A DNA stretch of 64,000 bases from Moniliophthora roreri (GCA_001466705.2 LATX02000243.1:124001-188000); one strand, 5' to 3'. Positions 11,601 through 26,804 are shown, counted from the stretch's first letter. Notes: generated by a model from the letters alone, not told the origin. Made by a program: numbers and translations.

Positions 11601-14273
11601 CTCGTACCAGACGTGCTTCCTGAAATTTTGATGTTGGTTGACAATGCAGAAGCTGATTCGCCGTCAATGCTCGCAAATGGCCTTTGGATCAAATACCGGA
11701 TGTCATTCGATTGGGCCTGGAAGGTGTGGGATAATACGATTGCGAGTCTGCGCCAGATCCCTGTCATGACACCAGACACCAGAACACGCAGAACTTTGGC
11801 TTTGCGTTATGGAACTTTTCTTTGGCATGTTGGCCAGCATCTTCCCGCCGGCCTTGACAGCCAAGTTCTCCGGTGGTTCCTCGGCCCTGGCAGGAACGAG
11901 ATGGCAGCACTTAGTGCGGATGCCTGGGACGTCGTCACTGTCGTGCTGCTTTACCTTTCGGTTCACGGTGCCCTACAGACAACGACTATCTTGGAAGGGC
12001 TGGTATATCCAGCCTGGCAGCAGGGCGCTCACCTACCCAATAACCAACAAGCCCAGGCGATGGCAATGAACTTACGTGCTGCGAACAACATATGCCAGCA
12101 GCTCCTGCTCAACGAAAATTGCAACGAGGATTTCATGCCACCGACGAGCCTGATTGATGTTCAGGCTCTCTATACTCGTCGACAAGACGTTTACAAGGAA
12201 CCCCACTTCCCCCTTCTGATCGCAAATATTCCAGCTCTTGTCTCCCTTGAAAACAACGCGAACATACCCGAAGATCTACGACAAGAAGCAAAGGCTATCC
12301 GTCAGCGTTTGTGCGAGGAAGATCCGTTTCGTCAGGGGGTTTACCGTAATCTCAACATTGTTCGAGAAGCATTTGAGAAATCTCTACAATCGGCTGAAGG
12401 CATGAGTGAAGAACTCAGCAAGCAGACCGTGGCTGCGTTGAGGATGGTTCTTGGTGAGGGAACGGAAGGTTAGTGACTTGCGTTATGATGGCTTTGATAC
12501 CTTTGACATGAAGGCAATACAGACCTCGAGTTATCCCGCTGGCCAGACAATGCGTCGCTTCTGAGTCCGTGGAAGATTTCTGCTACAGCGATTCAACTTC
12601 AGTTTGTCTTGCGACAAATGGGACGCAGTAACGCTCAAAGGGCCCGCGCAGCGAACGTTGCTGCTCTAGACAAGCTCACCACTATGATATTTCACAACGC
12701 GCTGTCACCAGAGGAAGCCAATTTCGTTGCGCAAATGACAAAAGGAGTTGGAAGCGAGATTTCTGGCAAGGTGCGTAACCGTCGACGGTTCAATCTGGCC
12801 TCCCTCAGTAATGCATATCTAGTTCATTAATAATGGTCTGCGCCGTGTGACCGATGTCATCAGCAGAATGACATTCACTTTACCTGTTTTGAAAGACAGC
12901 CTTGTTCGTGCAGAAGAGCTTCTTCGCGTCCTCATTTATGTTGCTGAGCCCCTTCGTGACGACCCAGCGGGATTGCCCGCAGTTGGATCTGACATTCAGG
13001 ATTCCTTTCTTCCCCTTTTACTGTCAAAATGGGAGGAGCTGTCAAGGCTAATACAAGCGGACGCTCTGGAGCAGGAGACACGGGTCTCTTTCTCGGAGGC
13101 CGTTATTCTATTAGCCAGGTTTCTGCAGTTTTACCTCGCTTTCCGTGGAATCTGGACTGATAAGGCAAGGGAGACCAGTACCAAACTGGCTCAGATACTA
13201 TTTAATTTGCTGGTGGTAAGCAGATTTTTCTATTCATTATTTGCGACAGCAAGCTAATGAGGAGCACAAATAGTCTCATGCTACTGGTGTAAATGCAGAT
13301 TATGTAGCATATCCCCTGCTACTCGATACCCTATACTACTTGCTAGATGGTAAGTTTACTGAATTTGAATGCAGACAGCGACTCTAACTCGCTACGCTCA
13401 GAAATACCGAACGACTCAAAAGCAGGGGTGTTTGATCCATTTCGCGCATACCCCGACATGCCCGTGTCTGCTTTGCCTTCCGATCTCCCTCACGAATACT
13501 TACTGCAATTGAGATCCTTATTGCCGGAGCTGCCCACAGTCAGCTCCATAGCAAACCTCAACATTGCTCACCGGGACCCTGCTGGCCAGCTAGTTATAGG
13601 GGGCAACGTCGTAAATCGTCCATGGGAATGGATCGAAAACCTGGGAGATGCACCTGGTTCCGAACCCAAGTACCAAGAGAGCAGCCAGAGATTTCTCAAA
13701 GGCAAGGAACCGGTGAAGAATGCTGGTTCCTTATCATTGCTTACATTCGGTGCTCGCACTACGGGCGATACCATTATGGCTCATATACCAGATTCCGATG
13801 CCAGACTGCAAAGCAGCTTACGGACATTTGAAGATGGTCTGTCTTATGAGCCTGTCTTCTCTAGGGATTGGCGCGAGTCACGATTGGACTTGAGCGATGA
13901 CTTGATGAAGAACGAGAATGGATCTCGAACGAAAGGCGATTTGTCCTATGAATCGAAGTCGTCTCCCATGGCGTTGCAAAGTCGTGGCGACCAAAGGATA
14001 ACACCTCGAGGATCACCCGTGTCTACATCTAGTCACTCGAGGGGCTCTGTAGCTTCAATGCGTCAAAGTCCTGGCCTTGCGGCGCCCAATCGGATATCAT
14101 CGTCCTCGGCTGCGCCCGAAATCATTGACGTCGACTCCTTCAGTATGTCGAACAAGAGGAAAGGGACGGACGACAGTGACGACGACATCATCATCGTTGA
14201 AGGTCCAAATACGCCGAGGAACAAAAAACCGAAGTCGAAATTGCCTGTCAAGAAGACTGGCAAGAGACGCTGA
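8615..14273 (+). CDS. med12: Mediator subunit 12 (Med12/Srb8), CDK8 kinase module
   Basis: Med12 activates the Cdk8-cyclin C module that reversibly docks on Mediator. Start MSGQTLPAYESHPPTWLPRA; intron 8694-8740 joins ADLG to YTGFYPPRPGQDEDVL. The diagnostic Med12 domain follows: RVTLNDTKRQAWFDDLANP, LGKSVPHGAKGADLLDLLH, PRAVWFLRVFGANET, then AGLRNKPNYNPTQYS and GVNIKQTFKGVLADPENRDKW. The long helical body runs through many short introns to a Ser-rich tail containing EIIDVDSFSMSNKRKGTDD and a Lys-rich end. Roughly 1,500 residues, in keeping with fungal Med12. The start at 8615 is preferred over 8659 because only it splices into the conserved N-terminal block. Internal exon limits were not all fixed. 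Confidence 0.9.
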
Positions 14274-14589
14274 CATCCGTTCGTAGGGCTATATTGTATA
14301 TTTTGACTGAAGGAGTGGTGGTATATGAGAGTAGACTTTGTATCTCTTCCACCAATGCTTTTTTATTTCACTAGTACAGGAAAGATTCATGCAATGTGGA
14401 AGGTTTATTGCTGGATAATATACATCTGGAGTCGTATGGTGGTCATGTCTAATGGTCGATTATCACAAAAAATATCTAACATACAAATCATAAATCATTA
14501 TTTCAGGAATAGGGGAACCGTGACTGACTGCTACATGGCATCGGGGAATAATGATAATAATAGAATAGAGTATCGTACTGTCCGATTGG

Positions 14590-15574
14590 TCAAGTCCTCG
14601 GGAAAAATTTGCCCCAAGGATCCTCTGGCACTGGTGGAACTCGACCTCTTCCCTTCGTAACCGGTGCTTTCTTCGGGCTACTCTCACCCTGTGCCTGTGC
14701 GACCGTTCGAACGACAGCCTTCAGAACAAAGTCTTCAACTGGTCGATGGCGAACATCAGTTCGGCAAGTAGGGCATGTGTACTGAACGGGAGGTCGTGGA
14801 GGTGGCGGGAGTTGAACAGCAACATAATTCGCAAGTCCTGGGTCTTGTTGGACCATCAGGCGGACGTGAGCTGGGAGATGAGCGTAAGGGTCGTTTTGAG
14901 GTTGAGCGAAATGCTGGTTGTGCGTGGTATTAAACCAATCTTGGAGACACGATTGGCAGAATGTGTGGCCGCAATCTGGTAGACTGTGGTGATAATGAGG
15001 AGAGAACTCCGCAGGCGCATGAATGGGCCACGTACATGTACGGTGTCCAAAGCTTGAGTGTGCAGATTTCGCAGCTAATGTGATCTTCGAGGTCGGATAT
15101 TGGCTATAGAAGTAGAAAATGAGCCCAGATCTTGAGCATCGACCACGGTCGCAACACACCAAAGTAGCTGAGGTCGAGTTAGCCTGTTTCAAACGCAGCT
15201 CTTGCTTGAAACGTTCAATCTCCTTGTCTGACTCCAATTGTTTCTTCTTGAGCCCCTCGTTCTCCTTGAATATAGAAGTTAATACACGATACATGGGTCC
15301 GCGGTCGGTGCCCACACACCTCCTTCAATTTCTTCAGCTGTCGTTCCAGATCTCGTTGACCCTCAACAAATACCTCTTTCTTCCTCTTTAGGGGTACCAC
15401 TGGCTCATCTTCATCCGAGGATATTTCTATCACATCGATAATCTTTGCAGTGGATTTCCCTTTGTTCTTGGAACTGGGATCTGACCCTTTGCCAATTGAC
15501 CGGGTAACAGCCTGTGTTTCAGACAGTAGTCGACGGGAGGACGTGGAGCGTCTTGCTGGTTGAGCAGAGGCCAT
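14590..15574 (-). CDS. RING-finger protein, probable E3 ubiquitin ligase
   Basis: The N-terminus MASAQPARRSTSSRRLLSE is basic, then comes VIEISSDEDEPVVPLKRKK, a SUMO-interacting-like hydrophobic-acidic stretch. A coiled coil (RDLERQLKKLKE|ENEGLKKKQLESDKEIERF) follows across an intron. A RING domain assembled from three exons comes next: CEICTLKLWTPYM|LPDCGHTFCQSC ... YTCPTCRTDV, with the expected CxxC, CxHxxxCxxC and CPxC ligands. The C-terminus carries Pro-rich and Lys-rich segments (GRGRVPPVPEDPWGKFF). Three GT-AG introns keep frame. The SIM plus RING layout would suit a SUMO-targeted ligase, but that is inference. Tail to tail with Med12. Confidence 0.83.
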
Positions 15575-15787
15575 GATAAATGGCTTCGAATGAGAGTGTG
15601 AAGGTGAAATCACACAAGCTCAGTGACGGTGGCAGCGTGAGTACAAAAAGGGACGAGGAACTTGAACACGGCTAGGTGCAGCGCGAGCCTCACGTGAGTC
15701 TTTCAATCTGTCACACTTTTTCAAACTAAAACGGGGTCACCTTGTCTGAATCTTTCTCCCTAGGCCAGAGGGTCATAGAACTTCGTG

Positions 15788-17485
15788 ATGGTGGTGAGTA
15801 CCTTTACACTACTAAAAATACATCTCCTCATCTAGATGTAAAGAAAATAAAGGTCTTACAGCACGATATCTCTTCTCACTTACCGGCTCGCCATGGAGAT
15901 CCGACCCCAACGTCCCGCAATCTCGACCCGAATATGCACCCATTCGCTCGTGCTCGAGAACGAACTAGGGCTTTGAATGCAGCAAAACTGGACCGCATGT
16001 TTGCAAAACCTTTCATTGACGCCCTAGAAGGCCATATAGACGCGGTCGAAGTGCTCGCAAAACAACCTGACTCCCTCACAAATGTCGCCAGTGGTAGTTG
16101 GGACGGAGGTGTGCGCGTGCTTCATTCCAGACAAGACGTTTTAGAGACACTGAAAATTTTCTTCAGGTATAATAGTCCACCATTTATCCCAGCGGACACA
16201 GTTGTTGCACCTACCCCAAGCACATAAAGGGAAAGTGTCTGGCTTATGTTTTGCAGAGAACTCAAGGCTATTGAGCTGTGGTGTGGATAGAACTGTAAAG
16301 ATATGGAATACGGGAGGAGGATCAGTGCGTAAGGAGGCTCGATGACATTTCTCGACGCTCACGGTGCTTAGGATCAAGCGATTAATACACTACCAGGAAA
16401 AGCCGCCTTCAAGTCGGTTCTTACAGCCGAATATGTAGAATTTTCTCGCTGACATTCTTTCCCCAGCTCGATAGATCATCAGCGATCTAGTCCAATCTTT
16501 GCCACTGCATCGAATCAAGTTCAAATATGGGACGAATCTAAGTACGGCGAACCATTCCATATATTCTCTGCGGCCAATTGACACGTTGCAAAAGAACTTC
16601 TCCGATATCGAACCTCACTTTCCCCACCTCCACTGAAACTGTCACCTCTGTTCGTTTCAATCTGAGCGAACGATCCATCCTGGCTACTGTAGGCTCCGAT
16701 CGTACATTTGCTTTGTACGACATACGGACGTCCAAGCCTGAGCGTCGTATCGTCATGCAAATGCGAGCAAATGCCCTATCATGGTCACCGACGATGCCCA
16801 CCTTGGTTCTCCTTGCGTCAGAGGACCATAACTTGTACACGTTCGACATTCGACATCTTTCGGAGCCAAGTATGATATATAAAGGACATGTCGCAGCTGT
16901 AATGAGCTGTGACTGGTCACCGACAGGGACAGAGTTCGTCTCCGGAGGTTGGGATCGAACAGTGAGAATATGGCAGGTCGGCCAAGGTCATAGTCCAGAG
17001 ATATACCATACAAAACGGATGCAAAGGTGATTTCACTTCTTATAATCGCAGAGAAACCATTGAGTATTTTTATCCACAGAGTTACATCAACCTTATTCAC
17101 AACGGACGCCCGATTTGTACTTTCTGGTTCAGACGATGGCAACGTTCGAATATGGAAGGCTAAGGCTTCCGACAAGCTAGGAATCGTCGCTTCCAGAGAA
17201 CGTGCTTCTATGGAATATAGAAGTAGCCTCATTAATAGATGGAAGGTGGATAAGGAAGTTGGCAAGATCGCCCGGTACGTCCCCTCCTCCGGTTGCATTC
17301 GTCAGACTAACACGATGTCTAGTACCCGTTATTTACCTAAACCTGTTTATTCTGCTGCCAAACTTAAAAACACAATGCTCCAGGCAAGGAGAGTCAAGGA
17401 AGAGAGACGGAGGAAACATACGCGAGCCGGCGAGAGCAAACCCAAAGCCGAAAGGAAAAAGGTGGTATTGGCAGAGCAAAGTTGA
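15788..17485 (+). CDS. sof1: Sof1 / DCAF13, 90S pre-ribosome WD40 protein
   Basis: U3 snoRNP-associated factor of the small-subunit processome, nucleolar. Signatures: RNLDPNMHPFARARERTRAL and LDRMFAKPFIDALEGH at the N-terminus. WD40 repeats follow (VASGSWDGG, LLSCGVDRTVKIWN, FATASNQVQIWD, FVSGGWDRTVRIW, VLSGSDDGNVRIWKA). The Sof1 C-terminal domain comes last: RYLPKPVYSAAKLKNTM then ARRVKEERRRKHTRAGESKP. About seven introns. The start is weak: an ATG at 15788 followed by a GTACCT donor keeps frame into VKKIKVLQHDIS, but other spliced starts are possible. Immediately followed by NOP4 on the same strand. Confidence 0.9.
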
Positions 17486-17687
17486 AGTTAAACGTATTCT
17501 ACTGGGCTCACCACAATTTCCCTTTGATGCGTTTTGTACATTCTCGGCATGTTTGCAAAGCTTTCAACTGCCGTTACATAGTGTAGTTTACATATGAAGA
17601 TTGGACGATATGTTTGGCTCTGTTTACCAACGTCTTTGAAAATTTTATTCTCGTCCTACAAATTATCGTCAATCAATTCTACTGCTC

Positions 17688-20600
17688 ATGGCCTCCAGTT
17701 TAGGAAAACGAAAAGAGCGCGAGGAAGATGCTGAAACTCCAAAGCATGGGTGAGGCTATTGCGGAAATGCGAAGGAAATTGTCTGATTTAGGTCTAGATC
17801 TACTCTTTTCGTATCGAATTTGCCCTACACAGCGACTTCCATTGATTTACAGACCTTGTTCTCGGATATTGCACCTGTTCGGTCTGGGTTTGTGGTCACA
17901 GAACATGGAACGGGTGTATCTAAGGGTGTAGGATATGTCTCCTTTTCCATTCGTGAAGATGCACGAGCCGCGTATGAGAAGATATCCCGCGAAGGCATAA
18001 CTTTAGTGGGACGGAGTCTTCGTGTCCAATGGGCGGAGCACAAGGTGAGTATTGAAACTATACTTGCAGCAAATCAATATCTTATATTTATCTGTTTTTC
18101 AGCACAGGGATAAGAGTGCAAAAGGCGACGATTTGGGCAGGGAAGTTAAAGCATCTGCTCGTCCGGCACATTTCCGTGCACCTCAAGACCCACTTGCGAT
18201 ACGTACGATTGTGGTTTCCGGGCTACCTTCCTCTGCAAACTCGAAAGTTTTATGGAAGAAATTCAGGAAGTATCAAGGTGTAGAAAAAGTCGAGTGGCCG
18301 GTTGGTGAACACAATGACATCAGTGCGTGGCCCTATTCTTTCAGAGGTCACTAACTTACAGTCATTGGTTACAGCCCATGTTATATTTGATACGCCGGCC
18401 CATGCAAATGATGCAGTTATCAAGCTTCACGCACGCGTTTTCAAGGGCTCACTACTTTCCGCCGCCCTAAAAAAACGTCTGGACTCCCTTCAAAAATCAT
18501 CTGTCGGTCGGAAGCGTGGAAAACAGGACAAAACCGCTCCAAGCCACGCCAGTCGCCTTATCGTCCGGAACATACCTTTCAATACCACGGAACAAGATCT
18601 TCGCGCTGCTTTCCTCCCATATGGACCCATATACTCGATACACATACCGACCGAGAAATATTCGGAAGACGTCGATGCAGAGACGGGAGTAGGCCCGTCC
18701 TCACCGAAGAAAAGGCCTCGTACGCGAGGTTTTGCATTCGTCTGGATGTTGAGTAGAAAGGACGCAGAACGAGCATTAGAAGGGTGCAATGGACTTACTA
18801 TCCACGCCGGCATGGCAGAAGGGATGGTGGAAGACAAACAAAAACGGAAGAAGCAGAAGCGGATAGAGAAGAGATTGAAGGCTGCCAAAGCTACAGAGGA
18901 CGATGCTGCTGAGGAAGAGCAAGAGGTGGACGACACGGATGCCAGGACGATTGCCGTTGATTGGGCATTGAGTAAAGATAAATGGGAGGAGGAAAAGGCT
19001 AAACTCGAAATCGAAAATGCCGACGACGAAGATACTGAAATGCAAAGTGTATCCGGCTCAGAATCTGGTTCTGACACGGATGCTTCAGGGGGCGATGAGA
19101 TTGACAGTGATGCTGTCGGCGTTCACGAGGGCACCAGCGACGAGGATGGTGAAGGGGATGAGGGAGAAGGTGGAGATGATGAGAATGAACGTGAAGGACG
19201 CGATAAGGATGATACCCCTGCCAAACCGGAGCTCCCTCCACCTGACGCTGGAACAACACTTTTCGTGCGAAATGTACCTTTCATCGCAACGGAAGATGAA
19301 CTCCGTACTTTGTGAGACTCGCAACCTCTGTTTTGATTCGCTCTGATAAGCTTTACTTCCAGGTTTCGTTCCTTCGGACCTTTGAGATATGCGAGGATTA
19401 CGATAGACCCTGAGACTGGTCGTTCTCGAGGGACTGGTTTTGCTTGTTTCTGGAATAAAGAGGATGCCGATAAGGCTATCGAGCAGAGTGAATTACTGAA
19501 AATGGAGACAGTGGGATCTAAAGAAACGGTTCGTCGGCTCCTAACTCATCCAATATTCGTCTGACGGTGGACGTCATAGCAACCAAAGAATCCTTTCACT
19601 TTTCCGTCACTCCTTACCCCTGACCCTTCGTCAAGTCTTGCTCGAAGTCTGGTGTTGCACGGACGAACACTCGATGTCATACGCGCGGTTACGCGAACAG
19701 AAGCCGGAAAGTTACGAGAAGAGGGAGAGAAACGTCGACAAAAGGCCGATAAAAGGAACATGTATCTCCTTCGTGAGGGAGGTGGGTTTGTTTCGAACAT
19801 TCGTCTGATTTTCATGACTCACACAGCGTGTACCAGTTATCCTATCTAATACTCCGGCTGCCGACACCATCCCAGTTGCAGACTTAGAGCGCCGAACGGC
19901 TTCCTTCAATGCTCGAAAGAACTTGCTAAAATCCAATCCTTCACTCTATATATCCAAGACGCGTCTCAGCATCCGCCAAATTCCTCTTTTCGTGACAGAT
20001 CATATGTTGAAGCGCCTGGCCCTACACTCTGTGAAAACCTTCAACAAAGAGTTCAAGGACGGCGAGCGTAAAGGCTTGACTGCGGATGAGTTAGCCGAAA
20101 TAGAATTCGATGCTTACGGCTCTCCAACGAAAAGAAATGGACAGCAACCTCAAAAGAAGACGGGAGTGAAACAAGCCAAAATTATTCGACAGCAGGAACG
20201 CATCGATCCCGTTACTGGCAAGGGCCGAAGTAAAGGCTATGGATTCGTGGAGATGCACAAACACGCAGACGCACTGCGAGTTCTACGTTGGGCCAACAAT
20301 AATGCTGCTGTCGGACCCTTGTTCGAAGAATGGTGGAAAGATGAGTTGAACGACCTGATCAAACGCGAGGAAACAAAAGGGAAGGAAGAGAGGAACGAGG
20401 ATCGCTTGAAGAGATTGCAAGCAGAGCTTGATAATCTCAATACTGGCGTCGTCACTAAAAAGGTTAAAGGCACCTTGATCGTAGAGTTTTCTATCGAGAA
20501 CGTACAGGTTGTCAAGCGACGAAATATGCAACAAAAAGATCGCGAAGAGGTATGTACTATGAGTTATCTATGTACTTTACATGCTCAAAGATTTACCTAG

Positions 20601-20786
20601 GGTCCTAAAGAAGCGTCGATCCAATCGGAGATCAGGTCAAGGGGTGACCTGTCTCCGTCAAAGAAACCTCGTCTATCCGCGAAGCTCGAAAACGAGGAGG
20701 ACAGGAAGCCTGCTAAGCCAGGGCGAAGTATCGGCTCTCTGATCGGTCGGAAGAGAAAGCAACGCAAGATGGCAAAGGGACATTAG
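17688..20786 (+). CDS. nop4: Nop4 / RBM28-like nucleolar protein, four RRMs
   Basis: RNA-binding factor for large-subunit (60S) assembly. Starts MASSLGKRKEREEDAETPKHG and splices into RRM1 (STLFVSNLPYTATSIDLQTL, KGVGYVSF). RRM2 is divergent (RTIVVSGLPSSANSKVL), RRM3 is SRLIVRNIPFNTTEQDL with RGFAFVWM, and RRM4 is TTLFVRNVPFIATEDEL with RGTGFACF. Between RRM3 and RRM4 lies a long Asp/Glu-rich acidic block (about 18,895-19,230), typical of nucleolar proteins. A further C-terminal RRM-like segment contains KGYGFVEM. The C-terminus is strongly basic (GRKRKQRKMAKGH). Several short introns; stop TAG at 20784-20786. Confidence 0.92.
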
Positions 20787-20965
20787 CATCTACAGCATAT
20801 GTTCCTTAATCTATTGTTCATTGTCCGACGGCAGGCTGGACTGATTGCAACGGTATCGAGCAGAAAGGCATAATTTCTAAATCCATTTGAAACTACATAC
20901 ATGCAAATGAGAAGATGATACTGAACATCGACCTGAGCGCATTACTACATCACCACAAACCTTTT

Positions 20966-22858
<1,893 letters not shown>

Positions 22859-23786
22859 AGCAGTGTAGAAGTGAAGGTGGGAGATCCCGAGGTGAGGAAA
22901 TGGGATTTTAAGCTGGGCTTTTAAGCACTTTCTGCTTAACCGTTAGATATTTTTACTCCCCCCATGACTCCTGCAAGAGTTCATTTGAGCATGCGACCAA
23001 TGAAAGCTTTAATATTTCAAACCTAGCATCCGTTGGACACGGTTAACCAGAACACAGGATCCGGTATTCACTGAGCCGTCTAGACAGCCTGAATCATGGT
23101 AGCGATGGTGAAGTGAAGTAAAGCTTGATGAACAGCAATGTCTCATTCTCATGAGTGTGTGAGAAGACCTTTGGATAATAGACGCATTCAGGAGATAGAG
23201 ACGAAAGCAGAAGACGACGCCAGCTATGTTAGTACTTGTATTTTAGTACTTGTTTTTCCATATCATGCGTGAAAACGGAAACAGTCCCTGACCTCTTCAG
23301 TTTGCACCGAAGAATTTTCGCACCATAGGCCACAAAGGAATGCACTCCCGAGATTTGCTGGAGATCGCGGATGACCATAGCGTACCACATGCCGAGCGAA
23401 GAATATGTCGGGTAAGCACATTGCAAAGCGATTTTTGGAAAGAGAGCGGTACGCCAACTCATGTCGAATTATTCTTGCCGTGCTGCACAGTGATGTGGCG
23501 AGATACGATATATGGTTCATTAAATGATATTGATGGAAGTTTGGTTGGCAAGAGACGGTATGTAAGGCGCATTTCCGTTGCTAGTGACTTGGTCCCTAGA
23601 ATTCTGGGAGGGATTAGTAGAGTACAGACACTTTGAGAGATTTACCACGCACGTTTCATGAGAAGTTTCTGGTGCCAAAGCCACGGAAATGCGATACCAA
23701 TATGAATGGTGGGAAAATTGCTGAAAACTACCGAAGAGCGTTATGGTGTGACATACACGGTCTGTCACAACCTTGCTCGAACCACG
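22859..23786. promoter_or_regulatory. Divergent promoter region, peroxidase and primase
   Basis: A 928-bp gap between two 5' ends. On the peroxidase side there is a TTAAAA-type TATA-like stretch about 60 bp before the ATG (near 22,920). One match to the metal-response consensus TGCRCNC (TGCACTC) lies at 23341-23347, far from the peroxidase. I see no ORF here with protein-like features. Confidence 0.4.
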
Positions 23787-25297
23787 ATGTCAGAGGATCT
23801 CGACGCGTCCGTGAAGGAAGTCATGCTCACCTTCTATCGACGTCTCTATCCTTTCAAACCCATATTTAACTGGCTAAATCATCAGCCAACACCTACGAGA
23901 CTGTTCACACACCGTGAATTTGCTTTCACCCTCCCCGGAGATGTCTATCTGCGATATAACTCATTCAGTAATTCGGACGACCTGAAAAAGCAAGTATGTG
24001 TTTATGTTCCGACGCGTTTTGAAATCGGGCCTGTGTACAGCGCGAGGGTGGGTGCATCAAATGGAGTGTTTGACTACGGTAGCTGACTTTCATTTGTAGC
24101 CCAAAGATAAGAAAACAGTCCGACCTGGTGCTTTCAAGCCAATGCAACGGGAACTCGTGTTTGATATAGACATGACAGACTATGATCCTGTACGCACGTG
24201 CTGTTCCGACACAGGGATATGTAAACGCTGCTGGGGTTTCATCGCTGCTGCCGTTCGAATCTTGGACACTGCCATTCGGGATCAATATGGTTACCAACAT
24301 CTCCTCTGGGTTTACTCAGGCCGTCGTGGGATACACTTGTGGATATCAGACAAGGAGGCACTGGAGTTGACTGATGAGCAGCGGAAAGCAGTCGTAAATT
24401 GGATGTCAGTTGTACAACCAGGGAAAGATTCGGGAAAGAAAGTAAATGTTCGGTCCGGGTCGAAACCGCTGCCACCATCGTTACAGTGCGTAACTAGCAT
24501 CTTTTCATGAACTGTAACTGACAAATGAATCCAGAGCAGCACTCAGAGAGTTGGCCGACGTTTTCAGCGATTTGATTCTCAGGGATCAGGACTGTTTTGG
24601 CTCAGAATCAGGTTACGAAGCCCTGTTACAACTTATTCCCGACTCAAAGGTCGTACAAAGTCTTCGTGAAAATTGGTCGAATGACCCTCAAAGATCATCG
24701 GAAGAAAAATGGGATGACTTCAAAAATCAGATCAAGAAATACTCAAAAGGATCCGCCCAACGAGTGAGTTCAGACCCCTTCTTTCGGTCCCGGAGACTCA
24801 TGCAGTGGTAGTCTGTCCTTACTGCTGCAATGGAAGACATCATTCTTCAATACACGTATCCCCGTCTCGACGCAGAAGTATCCAAGCACCGGAACCATTT
24901 ACTAAAAGCGCCCTTTTGTGTGCATCCAAAGACTGGACGAATCTGTGTGCCCGTTGATCCATCCCGAGTTGACGAATTTGACCCGGAGATGGTGCCCACG
25001 GTTGGCCAACTGCTCAGAGAATTAGACACTGCTGGGAGTCAGAATGAGGACGGAGTGGAGCATCATTCGGGTGAGTAGCTTCACATCGACGTGCGTGGGT
25101 ACGATGAGTCCTTATGCAGTCACGACTATAGATTGGGAAAGGACAGGGTTGAAGCCTTACGTTGATATGCTCAACAAGCATGTTCAAGGCCTCATGGAGG
25201 AAGTGAGAAGAGAAAAGCGTGAAATGGGTCCGTTACAGCATTCTCAGGACTCAGGATTATGTCCGTACTAACAGGAACTTCAGATACTTCGTGGTAA
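23787..25297 (+). CDS. pri1: DNA primase small (catalytic) subunit, Pri1/PriS
   Basis: Makes RNA primers in the polymerase alpha-primase complex. MSEDLDASVKEVMLTFYRRLYP start, then RLFTHREFAFTL, PTRFEIGPVYSAR|PKDKKTVRPGAF across an intron. The catalytic motif is RELVFDIDMTDYD with three Asp. Zn-binding region RTCCSDTGICKRCW. Then LLWVYSGRRGIHLWISD, the conserved SGRRGxHxW block, followed by APFCVHPKTGRICVPVDP. The final exon is short: an intron after REKREM with a TACTAAC branch site leads to DTSW and TAA at 25295-25297. Divergent from the peroxidase. Confidence 0.93.
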
Positions 25298-26218
25298 ACA
25301 TAACAATCCAACGTTCAGTGTTAGTTCGGTGTTGGTTCAATAGCGAACTCTCTGATTTGAAGACGATTTCGCAGTATCTTCATGTTATAATGTACAGGAT
25401 TATTTATTGGCGCCAAATGCATTAGGCTGGTACACTGTATTTCAGCGTCGGGCTGGCTATCTTTTGCATTACACTACCGGTTAATTGGGGTTTCGACCCG
25501 AGCATGAGAATAGGCAAGATAGTCAGCAGTTTCACGGGAAGGACTTGATACGCATCTTGAAGCTAAGATACAAACTTCAAGCATGCGCACGTAGGGAAAG
25601 GTGCGATGATAGCAAAAACTTGCTGGAACTTGGGCTCAGCTTTGCCACACTCCGCCGGTTCCGTAATCTCTTGAAGTAGCCGGAGAAGGTTTCCGCACTT
25701 AACGATAAGCTTCTTTTCGCACATATCAATTATAATGCTTCGCAGAGCCAAAATCCTGATCACTATGGGAGGTATTGAGATGCTAGGGTCTTTTCTGAGG
25801 TGGACCAGGAACAATCTGAGTTTCGTTTACTCTCGCCGTTAGTGGAACGCACATTGAACGCACATTATAGTACAGTGTTGTACTAGAATAATGGCAGGCA
25901 GCTATCACAACTTTGAACCGTGGGACGAGCCTCCCCAGTGACTCCTGTGCCTCTCCCATCAGATTCAGCCAAAGGATCGCTATGTGAGAGTGGAAGACCT
26001 TTTCCAGCCAGATACATCATTGGAGCCAAATGCGATATCCGTTTCAGGTGCCTGAACAATGTTAGAGCTCAGAAGTGAGTCCAAATACTCATACAACTAT
26101 TGGGAAACCCGCGGTTAGCTTTCTGATAAGCTAGGAACCCAGAGTTTGAATGCAACAGTGGCAAGTACACGTCACGATTACATATATAGTAGGTCACGGC
26201 CAAGTACATGTCACCTTC
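25298..26218. other. 0.9-kb interval without a supported gene
   Basis: A minus-strand open frame at 25563-25814 gives a Leu/Ile-rich 83-residue peptide with no recognised family. On the plus strand an ATG at 25891 opens MAGSYHNFEPWDEPP but stops at once; continuing it needs a 25-nt intron, too short to accept. Neither is supported. Confidence 0.35.
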
Positions 26219-26704
26219 ATGCGACCGTCAGCCATTGGAAATCGTTCGTCTTATGCTCCTGGTCTAAGTTCACAAACATCTTCAGCAGCTACCCTCGCAA
26301 AACTTTTAGAGAAGAAGAAGGAATATGAAGGAGTTGCGGCTCTTGACAAAACGAGCACTTTGTTTTTGGAACGAATTACAGGCTTGATGGAGGATACCGA
26401 TGTCATGGCGAATGCAGGCGAAGGTGTGTAACCAATAGTATCAACTACATTGTGTTTCATGCACCGAAACCTCCTCAGCTCTCGGAATGGTTTTGGAACA
26501 ATGGCCAAAAATGTTCCAAATCCTGAATCTGTACCGTGCGTCGTCTTTCACTACGGTGGAATTAATATTCTCATAGAATGTTCAGTCTCGACCCGTACAG
26601 ACACAACGGATGGGACAGATCATGCAACTGAAAATGGACAGATGCTTATCCGAATCCCGATCGAGGAGCTGCAACAGTCGACAGGAAACGAGGTCCATGA
26701 GTGA
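26219..26704 (+). CDS. dad2: DASH/DAM1 complex subunit Dad2
   Basis: Component of the fungal DASH ring that couples kinetochores to spindle microtubules. Three exons: MRPSAIGNRSSYAPGLSSQ... with LAKLLEKKKEYEGVAALDK and FLERITGLMEDTDVMANAGE (coiled coil). Then ALGMVLEQWPKMFQILNLY, and finally QMLIRIPIEELQQ near the C-terminus, the conserved Dad2 tail motif. Splice phases fit at both junctions (phase 1); the second intron is only 41 nt. About 130 aa, close to the family norm for this clade. Convergent with the SCYL1-type gene, 100 bp apart. Confidence 0.87.
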
Positions 26705-26804
26705 AATCCAAGATGTGTCACTGGCATCATTGTACACATTATATACCGTGCTAAGTGATACTACTATTAAGCCGATGTAGCAATGACATAGCGAGGAAAG
26801 TGGG

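Noticed and set aside
18490..19324. Long minus-strand open frames opposite NOP4
   Set aside because: Mirror of the acidic, GA-rich coding region; Ser/Leu-rich shadow with no domains.
23341..23347. Metal-response element TGCACTC for the peroxidase
   Set aside because: Single match to a loose 7-bp consensus nearly 500 bp away; expected by chance.
25563..25814. 83-residue minus-strand open frame rich in Leu/Ile
   Set aside because: No family resemblance, no supporting neighbouring exons, may be chance.
25891..26080. Plus-strand start MAGSYHNFEPWDEPP followed by YVRVEDLF-like sequence
   Set aside because: Joining them needs a 25-nt intron, below a workable fungal size.
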